Assembly: GCF_007896435.1 (NCBI RefSeq)
Contig: NZ_VCBL01000005.1
Coordinates: forward strand, 1 to 64,000
Length of the DNA: 64,000 nt
DNA from: Rummeliibacillus suwonensis
GTDB lineage: Bacteria; Bacillota; Bacilli; Bacillales_A; Planococcaceae
Reading direction: 5' to 3'
The position numbers and the translations under genes are program-made. Within the stretch, counting starts at the first letter, position 1, and each line of letters starts with the position of its first letter. Below are positions 25,702 through 33,158 of the stretch, in pieces. The notes under the pieces are model-generated. The model searched no databases. It worked only from the letters and a program-made list of their open reading frames with translations, and was not told the origin of the DNA.

Positions 25702-25770
25702 ACTAAACCTCCAAATAAATCACAAATTTTCTGTAAAATTTGAATTTTTCATTTTTATAATGTATCCATA

Positions 25771-25799
25771 ATGTTATTATTACAATTCTTATTTGTCAA
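25771..25799 (-). promoter_or_regulatory. Promoter of ssuABC-type operon
   Basis: Minus strand: TTGACA (25794-25799), 17-bp spacer, TAACAT (25771-25776), about 70 bp before ssuA. The -10 overlaps a direct repeat ACATTAT-GGAT-ACATTAT that could be a regulator site. Confidence 0.65.
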
Positions 25800-25843
25800 C
25801 TATGCATTATTAGTTTTAAAGCATTATTCTATTTTATCTAAAT

Positions 25844-25876
25844 TAAAAAACATCCAGAACATTATATTCTGAATGT
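25844..25876 (-). terminator. Orphan rho-independent terminator upstream of the ssuA promoter
   Basis: ACATTCAGAA/TTCTGGATGT arms (one wobble; 25867-25876 and 25850-25859) are followed on the minus strand by TTTTTT. No minus-strand gene precedes it until the accessory patch at 26710, which has its own terminator. It may be left over from a lost gene or shield ssuABC from read-through. Confidence 0.6.
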
Positions 25877-25929
25877 CTTTGAATATTTAACAGATTAGAA
25901 ATCAGGTGTATTGATTATCCAATTTTGTC

Positions 25930-26040
25930 CATAAATATATAGTGTATTCGCTGATTTCCGCTATGGCTTACTCGTTTTCCTGCGGGCAAGCCTTCGCTGC
26001 AATTTACATAAATGGAGCTAAAAATACATGGTTTTTTATA
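25930..26040 (-). repeat. Family B intergenic repeat, copy 2 (short)
   Basis: GCTGATTTCCGCTATGGCTTACTCGTTTTCCTGCGGGCAAGC and ATAAATGGAGC match the reverse complement of one end of the larger element at 45897-46180 (GTTGATTTCCGCTCCAACTTGCCCGCTTTCCTGCGGG). It lies at the left edge of the accessory patch. The rest of the 25702-26211 gap holds the ssuA promoter, an orphan terminator and nothing else clear. Confidence 0.6.
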
Positions 26041-26211
26041 GATTATGTTAAATATATCTCCTGATTTCTGCCTGATCGACACACTTGATTAGAAATAGAA
26101 GTAATATGTATTCAAATATTATTTACGTAAACAAATCCTATTACATTCTTCATCTTCTCATTCTCTTTTTCTTTCATTCATTTCTCTTATAAACGGAAAT
26201 TCAATGATTTG

Positions 26212-26604
26212 ATGTTCATACGGTATTGGATTTATACACTGCTTTTTTGTTTAGGATCATTCATCGCTGGATTGTTTTACTATCGTAATATGGGATTTTT
26301 GAATCTAACGGATATTTGGTTAAGCATTCGATTTATCCCGAATATTCTTTTTCTTTCTTCTTTTTTATTGTGTATGATTTCCTTAACAAAAAACGCTTAT
26401 TTTGGTCTTTTCATGACTTTAACTTACTTTATAGGAGATTTGCTATCAGATGCTCGATTATTTAAGATCTTTTCACTAGGGGCAAATACCAATAATTTTC
26501 TTTACAATACTTCTCTTATATATTATTTGGCAAATAGACTGATTTTGGTCGTTCTTTCCATTGTTTTTCTATATCTTGCTTGTCGCAATCTACGTATCAG
26601 ATAG
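26212..26604 (+). CDS. Small integral membrane protein, unknown
   Basis: A 130-residue, very hydrophobic protein with four likely helices (about residues 5-24, 38-60, 62-80, 103-124) and a short basic tail. No family is recognised. No clear ribosome binding site precedes the ATG at 26212, though the reading frame is clean and a strong terminator follows. It is on the opposite strand to the toxin-like cassette, so any link to it is only positional. Confidence 0.5.
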   Translation: MFIRYWIYTLLFCLGSFIAGLFYYRNMGFLNLTDIWLSIRFIPNILFLSSFLLCMISLTKNAYFGLFMTLTYFIGDLLSDARLFKIFSLGANTNNFLYNTSLIYYLANRLILVVLSIVFLYLACRNLRIR

Positions 26605-26633
26605 ACAGACACGCGGCAGAATAGGATCTTACA

Positions 26634-26660
26634 AATGATGAAATTGATCATCATTTTTTT
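26634..26660 (+). terminator. Terminator of the small membrane protein gene
   Basis: AATGATGA/TCATCATT stem (26634-26641 and 26648-26655) followed by TTTTT. Confidence 0.75.
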
Positions 26661-26662
26661 TA

Positions 26663-26696
26663 GAAAAGTCCTAGAAATAAGAAACATTTTCTAGGA
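26663..26696 (-). terminator. Terminator of the toxin-like cassette
   Basis: TCCTAGAAA/TTTCTAGGA stem (26669-26677 and 26688-26696), followed on the minus strand by CTTTTC. It lies 14 bp after the stop of the acidic protein gene. Confidence 0.7.
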
Positions 26697-26709
26697 TTTT
26701 CTACACTAT

Positions 26710-27282
26710 TTAATACAATGGTTTTCCTTTCTTACTATCACTAAGCATCTTTTCATATATTTCATTTGCCTCTAAAATTTCCTCTGTTATTTCATCATCA
26801 TCTTCTTGATCCATGTATTTTAGACTTTCTACATCTCTATTTGTATGTGACATAAATTCCATAAAGCCTTTTACAATAGCTTGTTTGATTGCTTCAACTG
26901 AAAAATACTCTGTCTTTTGATCATTATAGACAAAGCGTAGCATCTTTTCTGTTGGATGTTTTTCAAAATAAGTTTCTGCACCTGGACAATCATAGGCGAT
27001 ATAAAACTTTTTAAAGTTTTCCTCTCGTTTTAATAAATAGGTGTAGGAACGCCACGTCATATGTAAATTTACAGTCTCGATTGGTTTTGAAAATATTTTT
27101 TCATCGATACAAAAATTAATTGTACCAGGAACATATCCAGAATAACTATAATACAATTCATTATAAATTTGAAATTCTTTATCATCTCTACAATTTACAT
27201 AATTTACACAATTTATATATTCATCATCATTATCCTCATAAAACGGATTAATATAATAAGTTTCAAATGTAATATTTTTCAT
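26710..27282 (-). CDS. Acidic hypothetical protein, possible immunity protein
   Basis: A 190-residue cytosolic protein without signal peptide or membrane segment. It is rich in Asp, Glu and Tyr, with an acidic C-terminal stretch MDQEDDDEITEEILEANEIYEKML. No family is recognised. GGGAGGAT is 5 nt before the ATG. It starts 35 bp after the stop of the toxin-like gene, on the same strand, and ends with the cassette terminator. Position and acidity against a very basic toxin domain suggest an immunity (antitoxin) role; this is inference. Base composition is much more AT-rich than the flanking core genes. Confidence 0.6.
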   Translation of the reverse strand: MKNITFETYYINPFYEDNDDEYINCVNYVNCRDDKEFQIYNELYYSYSGYVPGTINFCIDEKIFSKPIETVNLHMTWRSYTYLLKREENFKKFYIAYDCPGAETYFEKHPTEKMLRFVYNDQKTEYFSVEAIKQAIVKGFMEFMSHTNRDVESLKYMDQEDDDEITEEILEANEIYEKMLSDSKKGKPLY

Positions 27283-27317
27283 ATTTTTATCCTCCCTAAT
27301 AAAAACTTTAATTATAA

Positions 27318-28274
27318 TTATTGTTTATTTTCTTTTTTCTTAGAAGATACTGGATAAAATGTTGTTACCGATGCCTTTTTATTTGTTCCATTGGAATTTA
27401 AAACTATTCGATAAGTGACTTTATTTATTTTTTTCGTAACAGAAATATCAACTTTGTATTTTAGATTTTTTGAAATTACTTTTTGATTGTTGTTAATTGT
27501 TTGTTTTATATAATTTTGGATGGTTTTGATTGATAAATCTGGATCAAAAAAAGAGTATTCTGTTTTACCTATACCATTCCAATATTTAGGATGATGATGT
27601 TGTAAAATATGAGTCAATTTATTTTTAGAAAGTGTAATCGATTTTGAACTATTTTTCAGTCGAAATGTAGAACCTTTATAATATCTTAATGCATTTTTCA
27701 CCTTTTTACCTGAAACACCTTTATATACTTTCTTACCAACTTTAACCGTTGACTTTGTTGCATTTTTTGTACTAATTTTCACAAGAGCTTTTAACGCGTT
27801 ACCGCCTAATTTAAATACTAAGCCCCAAATAGATAATTGACCTGTTTGAAGATCAACATTATATACCTGTTTTGTATCTTCGTCTATAAATTTTACAAAG
27901 TTAGGTTGACTTTCATTGTAAAATGCTTGATATACTTTTTCATTTTTTCCATTTTTAAAAGTATAGTAAATCTGATTACCTTTAATACTTATATTTCCTT
28001 GAATAGATGTACCGTTTAAAGAATCTGCCTGGAAATCTAAATTTGTTTTATGAGTGGTTGTTTCTAAATCTACCTTTACTTGGCTTTCTTTTGTATTCAG
28101 CTCATCTACCAAAATATCTTTGATTTCTTGTTCATTTTTTGTTAAATTCTCTTCAGGAATTTGATTTTTTACTGTATCTGCTTTAGCTATATTATATGAA
28201 TCTACAAATATTGTTCCAATTATACTGAAAAGTAGTGTAAAAATCAGAGTATATATATTATTTTTTTTAATCAA
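27318..28274 (-). CDS. Secreted toxin-like protein with C-terminal nuclease-like domain
   Basis: A 318-residue exported protein. The signal peptide covers about residues 1-32 (hydrophobic IYTLIFTLLFSIIGTIFV, cleavage near IAKA-DT). A beta-rich middle part follows, then a basic linker (KNATKSTVKVGKKVYKG). The last 110 residues (LTHILQHHHPKYWNG, then SFFDPDLSIKTIQNYIKQTI, and TYRIVLNSNG before TTFYP) have the HIL...H / Ile-rich helix / terminal FYP pattern of small RNase-type polymorphic toxins. The architecture recalls the SAR2788-type putative toxins, which I cannot confirm. The start is a TTG overlapping the subtilase stop by 8 nt, so the two are translationally coupled. Confidence 0.6.
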   Translation of the reverse strand: MIKKNNIYTLIFTLLFSIIGTIFVDSYNIAKADTVKNQIPEENLTKNEQEIKDILVDELNTKESQVKVDLETTTHKTNLDFQADSLNGTSIQGNISIKGNQIYYTFKNGKNEKVYQAFYNESQPNFVKFIDEDTKQVYNVDLQTGQLSIWGLVFKLGGNALKALVKISTKNATKSTVKVGKKVYKGVSGKKVKNALRYYKGSTFRLKNSSKSITLSKNKLTHILQHHHPKYWNGIGKTEYSFFDPDLSIKTIQNYIKQTINNNQKVISKNLKYKVDISVTKKINKVTYRIVLNSNGTNKKASVTTFYPVSSKKKENKQ

Positions 28275-28992
28275 TTAAATCATCTCTCTTTTTGAAATTT
28301 TTTGAATCGAAAAGCTTTTGATTATTTAACATGTTGTTAATAACAGAGCCTGTTGCATATGCGGTAGATATAGAAGTACCTGTATAAGATTTATATTTTC
28401 CTTTTATAAAATAATCGATCTCGTCAACAGCCGAATAGTCACTAATTTTGTTATTCTCTTGGGCACCTATCGCAATCACATCATCATAAAGTGCAGGGTA
28501 TTCTGTATAAAAACCATATGTATTACCACCAGCAGCAATAATTATTATTCCTCTATTTATTGCCTTTTCTATTGTTTTTTTTAATTTTGGTTGTTCTTTA
28601 TTAAAGCCTAGACTCAAATTAACAATATCTACATCATTAGCTATGGCATCGTTTATTGAAGATATCACTTTATCTACGGAAGCGTTATGATCAAATGTTG
28701 AGACTTGATAATCATAAATAGTTAAAGATTGTCTTCTTTTTAATTTTGCTTCAGTTAATAAAGCTTGCAAAACAACACTTCCATGAATACTTGTTACTTT
28801 ACAATTATGTCGTTTAATAATATTTATATTTTTATTTTTAAACATAGATGGATTGATTCCTGAATCTAGAATAGCGACTTTGACACGATCTTTTCTATGG
28901 ATTTTTAAATCAGATGGATTTAGAGTAATAAATACAACAAACGAAGAAATGGATAAGATCAGAAATATAAGTAATAGTTTGAACTTTATTAT
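28267..28992 (-). CDS. Minimal membrane-anchored subtilase (S8), no standard start codon
   Basis: The frame is open from 28992 and codes for about 241 residues: an N-terminal hydrophobic anchor (LLLIFLILSISSFVVFITL), then a complete S8 triad: Asp in VAILDSGI, His in TSIHGSVV, Ser in YTGTSISTAYATG, with the oxyanion Asn in AAGGNTYG. It is much shorter than secreted subtilisins and has no prodomain. AAAGGAG (29000-29006) lies exactly 7 nt before an ATA codon (28990-28992), where ATG is expected. The first in-frame ATG (28845) would remove the anchor and the catalytic Asp. Either ATA is used, or the gene lost its start. It overlaps the toxin-like gene by 8 nt. Confidence 0.65.
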   Translation of the reverse strand: MIKFKLLLIFLILSISSFVVFITLNPSDLKIHRKDRVKVAILDSGINPSMFKNKNINIIKRHNCKVTSIHGSVVLQALLTEAKLKRRQSLTIYDYQVSTFDHNASVDKVISSINDAIANDVDIVNLSLGFNKEQPKLKKTIEKAINRGIIIIAAGGNTYGFYTEYPALYDDVIAIGAQENNKISDYSAVDEIDYFIKGKYKSYTGTSISTAYATGSVINNMLNNQKLFDSKNFKKRDDLID

Positions 28993-29429
28993 GAATCATC
29001 TCCTTTGTTTTTTTATTATAAAATATCAAATTTATGGAACAAGAGTATTTAGAAGTAATTAAATATAATATATATTGTTAAATATTTATCAAAAATGCAA
29101 AAAAATGATATATTATATGTGAAATATAGAATAAAAGTAATTTTAGTAAAACTATTTTCTTTATAATATATATAAGTTTCCAATACTTTTGAACTGATTT
29201 TATTTAAACAAATCCAAGATAGGTTCTGCGTGATTTTTTGAATATAAAAGAAAAATTACAAAACTATACGAATATTTAATTCAAAAACGAGATGTTTAAA
29301 ACGTTCGAGGATTGAGGGAAATAGCCTATCTATTTGGAAGAGGCAGATTTCAAGAGACCGTTGTGAAAGGAAATGGATTCATAAAAAACAGGCTAGAAAC
29401 ATTGATGCATCAACGTTTCTAGCCATCGT
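28993..29429. other. AT-rich intergenic region at the edge of the accessory patch
   Basis: Holds the subtilase ribosome binding site (29000-29006) and the yutJ terminator at its far end. The stretch 29062-29240 is extremely AT-rich and must carry the cassette promoter. 29290-29370 is less AT-rich and looks like decayed sequence, but I cannot assign it. Confidence 0.4.
29385..29424 (-). terminator. Terminator of yutJ
   Basis: A perfect GGCTAGAAAC/GTTTCTAGCC stem (29391-29400 and 29415-29424) with an inner TTGATGCATCAA palindrome, followed on the minus strand by TGTTTTTT. Confidence 0.9.
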
Positions 29430-30497
29430 TTACCCGTTGTGGCGTTTGTACATCCACAGTAGCCCGGATTTCATCAAGCGTGCGATTCTTCCAGTGACAG
29501 TTGTATCTGCTAAATACACGAATCCTTGTTTTTTACCAAGGGCCCCCATAAAGCCTTTCAACTTGATCTCTGGCATTTTTTCCGGTAGTGGTTGATCGCT
29601 CCAACGTAATTTTAAGACTTTGACAATGAGCTCTGCTTGTTCTTCAGCAAGCTGTGCACTCGGACCGAATTGGGATGCTGCGCAATCTCCCACAACATAG
29701 ACATGTTCGTCATTTGGAACATTCATATATTGAGTGATGGCAACTCGCCCATGATCTAACTCTAGCCCTGTATCTCGTACAACTTGTACTGGTTGAATAC
29801 CCGCAGTCCAAACGACCGCATCCAATTCAATTTTTTCTTCGTGATTATAGAGGACATGCTCTTCTACTTTTGTGATATTCGATTCTGCGATGACTTCAAC
29901 ATCGTGATTGTCAAACCATTTCTTAACGTATTTACTCAAGCGTTCTGGAAAATCTTTTAAAATACGCGGTCCACGGTCAAATAGCTTGATCTTTAAATCG
30001 GCTCGACTTTCCCGTAATTCACTTGCCAATTCGATCCCGCTTAACCCTGCACCTACTATGCCAACAGTTGAGCCTGAAGGTAGGCCTGCTAATCCATTGT
30101 AAGTAATTCGTGAGTTCGCCATTGTTTGGATACCATAAGAGAACTCTTTTGCGCCTGGTACTCCATGATAATTGTCTTCACATCCAAGTCCAATGACCAA
30201 ATCATCATATTCAACCTTTGTGCCGTTATCAAGGAGAATTACTTTATTTTCTAAATCAATTTTGGTAATTTCCCCATATACGGTTGAAAGTTTTTCATTT
30301 TCAGGAAAACTAACTCGAATTTCTTTTTCAGGTGTCGTTCCAGCAGCCAATGCATAAAATTCTGTTTTCAAACTATGGAATGGTGTACGATCCACGAGCG
30401 TAATTTGTACATCTTCTGGAAAATTATCTGGCAATAAGCGAAGTAAAATACGCATATTACCATAACCACCACCTAATAATACTAATCGTCTCATCAT
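29430..30497 (-). CDS. yutJ: NADH dehydrogenase-like FAD protein YutJ
   Basis: A 355-residue pyridine nucleotide-disulfide oxidoreductase of the NDH-2 class. The FAD site VLLGGGYGNMR (about 4-14) and NAD(P) site VGIVGAGLSGIELASELRE (about 152-170) are clear; VYVVGDCA closes the FAD pocket. The C-terminal LMKSGLLWMYKRHNG resembles the membrane-associating end. It aligns closely with B. subtilis YutJ (355). Electron acceptor is not known. The start at 30497 (MMRRL) follows AAGGGAG; upstream in-frame codons lack a site. Divergent from yuzB, as in B. subtilis. Confidence 0.9.
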   Translation of the reverse strand: MMRRLVLLGGGYGNMRILLRLLPDNFPEDVQITLVDRTPFHSLKTEFYALAAGTTPEKEIRVSFPENEKLSTVYGEITKIDLENKVILLDNGTKVEYDDLVIGLGCEDNYHGVPGAKEFSYGIQTMANSRITYNGLAGLPSGSTVGIVGAGLSGIELASELRESRADLKIKLFDRGPRILKDFPERLSKYVKKWFDNHDVEVIAESNITKVEEHVLYNHEEKIELDAVVWTAGIQPVQVVRDTGLELDHGRVAITQYMNVPNDEHVYVVGDCAASQFGPSAQLAEEQAELIVKVLKLRWSDQPLPEKMPEIKLKGFMGALGKKQGFVYLADTTVTGRIARLMKSGLLWMYKRHNG

Positions 30498-30677
30498 AAT
30501 CTCCCTTATTAACAATTTTGTCACAATCATTCTTTCATTAATGAGTATAGCTGATTGTGAGAACTTTCACAATATGTTTGTGATAAATTTCACAAATCAA
30601 GTAGAAAGTTCATCTAAGTAGAAGAATTGACGAATAAAAAAAATAATAGTAGCATTCGAAGAGTGAGGTGACGTTTG

Positions 30678-30914
30678 ATGAATCCACTTGTTGAATTTTG
30701 CGTCAGCAACTTGGCTAACGGCTCCCAAGAAGCATTAGAAGTGCTAGAAAGGGATCCTAATATAGATGTATTAGAATATGGTTGTTTAAGCTATTGTTCT
30801 AGATGTTCTGAAAAATTATATGCACTCGTCAATGGAGAATTTGTTGAAGCCGATACGCCAGAGGAATTAACGAAAAAAATTTATCAATTCATAGAAGAAA
30901 ATCCTTTGTTCTAA
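30678..30914 (+). CDS. yuzB: DUF1450 protein YuzB
   Basis: A 78-residue protein of the DUF1450 family, same length as B. subtilis YuzB. It has cysteines at [16 protein letters not shown], giving a small thioredoxin-like or metal-binding fold (ferredoxin-like 2Fe-2S relatives exist); the function is unknown. The ATG at 30678 is preferred over the TTG three bases upstream because GAGGTGA is spaced properly for ATG. Monocistronic. Confidence 0.88.
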   Translation: MNPLVEFCVSNLANGSQEALEVLERDPNIDVLEYGCLSYCSRCSEKLYALVNGEFVEADTPEELTKKIYQFIEENPLF

Positions 30915-30943
30915 GAATAGAAGATAAAGCTACTACAAGATAA

Positions 30944-30985
30944 AGAGCACAGCATGCTTTTCAGCTAGCATGTTGTGCTCTATTT
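30944..30985. terminator. Bidirectional terminator for yuzB and yutF
   Basis: A 14-bp stem AGAGCACAGCATGC/GCATGTTGTGCTCT with one wobble (30944-30957 and 30968-30981), with TATTTTC on the plus strand and TTTATC on the minus strand. Confidence 0.85.
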
Positions 30986-31022
30986 TCTTCATAGGCTGAT
31001 TTTATTTTTAGATGACCCGATA

Positions 31023-31787
31023 TCATTCTATCCATTCTCGTAAGGAGTCTATAGCATATGTCGGTGGTCTATCTTTTGCTAGAACTTCCTTTGTACGTGT
31101 AACACCTGTATTGACATGTAATGTATCGATTCCATAATGAATCCCTGCAAGAATATCGGTATCATAGTTGTCACCTATCATGAGCATTTCTTCTTTTTGT
31201 AAATGGAATTGTTGCTGAATGATTTCAAGCATATAGGGTGCTGGCTTGCCTATATAGATCGGGGCAATATCTGTTACATTATGGATCAGCTCCGCCATTG
31301 CCCCATTGCCGGGTGCAAATCCATACTCGGTTGGAAACTTTATGTCACCGTTCGTTGCAACGAATGCTGCTCCATTTTCAATAGCGTAACAGGCATCCGC
31401 TAACATTTGATACGTTATCTCTGTATTCATCCCTTGCACTAGAACGTCTGGGTTATGGTCGGCAATTTTCATCCCTACTTCAGATAGCGCTTGTCTTAGT
31501 CCATCGTCACCTAGAACTTTGACGTTCTTATGGTCAAAGTGTTCGGAAACGTATCTTGCGGTAGCAATCGCAGAAGTCATAATATGATCGCTCTTTGCTT
31601 CGATCCCCATTTTATGCAATTTACTCTGTACTTGGATACTAGTCATCTTTGCATTATTCGTTACAAAGAAGGGCTCGGTCCCTTGCTGCTGCAAGTAATC
31701 AATAAATTCTTTTGCTTCGGGTACAGGTTTCGAACCTTTATACACGGTCCCATCGAGATCGAAGCAGTATGCTTTATACTTCCTCAT
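31023..31787 (-). CDS. yutF: HAD-family phosphatase (NagD-like) YutF
   Basis: A 254-residue HAD hydrolase of the NagD/TIGR01457 class. Motif I FDLDGTVYKG (nucleophile Asp about 10), motif II FVTNNA, motif III lysine in YIGKPAP, motif IV MIGDNYDTDI. The central cap domain is of the C2 type. The substrate is a small phosphorylated metabolite, probably a sugar or nucleotide phosphate. It starts 2 nt after the yutE stop, so the two are an operon. Confidence 0.92.
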   Translation of the reverse strand: MRKYKAYCFDLDGTVYKGSKPVPEAKEFIDYLQQQGTEPFFVTNNAKMTSIQVQSKLHKMGIEAKSDHIMTSAIATARYVSEHFDHKNVKVLGDDGLRQALSEVGMKIADHNPDVLVQGMNTEITYQMLADACYAIENGAAFVATNGDIKFPTEYGFAPGNGAMAELIHNVTDIAPIYIGKPAPYMLEIIQQQFHLQKEEMLMIGDNYDTDILAGIHYGIDTLHVNTGVTRTKEVLAKDRPPTYAIDSLREWIE

Positions 31788-31789
31788 GA

Positions 31790-32236
31790 TTATTCCTCAG
31801 GGAGAAATGCAGAAACAGGTCCCAACTCGTTGACTAAATAATTTTTGACACAAGGAGAAAATTCTTGAATAGTCGTTAAATGAGTATTTAAAACATCGAC
31901 TACTTCCTCATCGTTCACTTCTAAAATATCGCGTACAAGACCGCGGCGAAGGCCAATCAAAGTTTTTAATGGGCGATCCATTTCAGTTGTAATTACTTTT
32001 TCATCCACTAAAATATCGATAATATCCTCATAGCTGCCAGGATCACGCATAATGAATCCATCAATCATTGAATTGCCGACATCTATAATGGCTTCTATTA
32101 ATATATTTGCAATACGTTCTGCAGCTAATTTATGCACATCATCTATTAACCAATCCTCTGTTTGTTGAAAAGTATTCATAAGAGAATCCATATATTCAAG
32201 ATTATTGATAATTTTTTTTCGATCAACAAAATACAT
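31790..32236 (-). CDS. yutE: DUF86 (HepT-like) protein YutE
   Basis: A 148-residue helical protein of the DUF86/HepT-like superfamily, matching B. subtilis YutE (144). Family HepT toxins need an RxxxxH motif; here the corresponding helix reads GLRRGLVRDILEVND without that His. No MNT nucleotidyltransferase antitoxin lies next to it. A housekeeping role is therefore more likely than a toxin role, but function is unknown. Upstream of yutF with a 2-nt gap; divergent from the DUF3055 gene. Confidence 0.85.
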   Translation of the reverse strand: MYFVDRKKIINNLEYMDSLMNTFQQTEDWLIDDVHKLAAERIANILIEAIIDVGNSMIDGFIMRDPGSYEDIIDILVDEKVITTEMDRPLKTLIGLRRGLVRDILEVNDEEVVDVLNTHLTTIQEFSPCVKNYLVNELGPVSAFLPEE

Positions 32237-32323
32237 TTTGTTTCCTCCATTCGAATTGAAAAGGTTGATACTTTATTCTCCTCTATAGTACCATAACTTT
32301 AGAATCGGAAGGGGTTATGAATA

Positions 32324-32590
32324 ATGGATAGATTTTTCTTATATGATGAGCTAGAAGAAAATAAGGCAAGATTCGTCAGTTTTATGGGTGAAAACCAACG
32401 TTATGATTTAGCTGTTATACAAAGTGCACGCTTTTATGGAAAAGTGCTTGTTTTAGATATGCAACATAATCGTTTTGCAATTATAGGAACAGATGATTTA
32501 GATGAGCCAGGTTATTTAGAAGAGGTCTACAAACGACCACCTGAGGAAGCACAGGAGATAAGAGAATATTTGTATGAATTACTTGGATGA
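32324..32590 (+). CDS. DUF3055 family protein
   Basis: An 88-residue soluble acidic protein fitting DUF3055 well: FFLYDELEENKARFVSFMGENQRYDLAV at the start, RFYGKVLVLDMQHNRFAIIGTDDL in the middle, and an acidic helical end. Function is unknown; the family is restricted to Bacillales and found next to yutE/yutD. GGAAGGGG lies 10 nt before the ATG. Confidence 0.85.
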   Translation: MDRFFLYDELEENKARFVSFMGENQRYDLAVIQSARFYGKVLVLDMQHNRFAIIGTDDLDEPGYLEEVYKRPPEEAQEIREYLYELLG

Positions 32591-32686
32591 GTAATGTCTA
32601 TATTCTCTCTTTCTATTCCGATTGATCACACTTTTGACTCAGAAATCGTGATTATAACAAAGAGGAAAAACTCCTTCATCCATATA

Positions 32687-32729
32687 AAAACATCGAGTGA
32701 AGGCAACTTGAAGCCCTACTCGATGTTTT
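32687..32729. terminator. Bidirectional terminator for DUF3055 gene and yutD
   Basis: A perfect 12-bp stem AAAACATCGAGT/ACTCGATGTTTT (32687-32698 and 32718-32729), whose own ends supply T runs on both strands. Confidence 0.8.
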
Positions 32730-32761
32730 AGGATATTCTAATTATTTAGTTGAAATACTTT

Positions 32762-33130
32762 TTACATCAAATTTTCCGACTCATCTATCCAAGAAACGTT
32801 CTCTTCTTCAACCTTATTTTCTGCCATACTCACCGAGGGAACATCGCTCACAGTTGCTTTTCCCACTTTCTTCAATACAAAATAGGAACAGCCAAAGTTG
32901 CAATACTCATATAGATAGTCCTGTAATGTGCTAATCTTTGTATCAAAAGTGGCTTTTTGATTTTTATCTTCATAGAAGCCTTTTAAACGAAGCTGACCAT
33001 ATCCCCAGTCCCCAACGATATAATCATATTTAGATAAAATATCGCTAAACCGATTGTTGAAATCTTCATTTTTAAATCCATCTTTTACATTCTCAATGAT
33101 TTCATACATTGATTGATCTGCAATAATCAT
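32762..33130 (-). CDS. yutD: DUF1027 protein YutD
   Basis: A 122-residue protein of the YutD/DUF1027 family: MYEIIENVKDGFKNEDFNNRF, the signature YDYIVGDWGYGQLRLKGFY (about residues 34-52) and LYEYCNFGCSYFVLKKV (about 73-89). The C-terminal 30 residues are acidic and variable. Function is unknown. The start at 33130 (MIIADQ) has GGTGATC upstream; the ATG five codons earlier lacks a site. Located 28 bp after lipA and probably co-transcribed. Confidence 0.88.
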   Translation of the reverse strand: MIIADQSMYEIIENVKDGFKNEDFNNRFSDILSKYDYIVGDWGYGQLRLKGFYEDKNQKATFDTKISTLQDYLYEYCNFGCSYFVLKKVGKATVSDVPSVSMAENKVEEENVSWIDESENLM

Positions 33131-33158
33131 TTGATCACCATCCATCTGTTATTGGTGA

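Noticed and set aside
28267-28845. Subtilase starting at the internal ATG
   Set aside because: This start would lose the catalytic Asp (VAILDSGI) and the membrane anchor, both encoded in the same open frame upstream, and has no ribosome binding site.
29280-29380. Remnant of a gene between the subtilase and yutJ
   Set aside because: Less AT-rich than its surroundings and open for about 25 codons in two frames, but no recognisable motif; too weak to call a pseudogene.
31790-32236. YutE as a HepT toxin
   Set aside because: The RxxxxH catalytic motif is missing and no MNT antitoxin gene is adjacent. The gene is conserved in this place in Bacillus.
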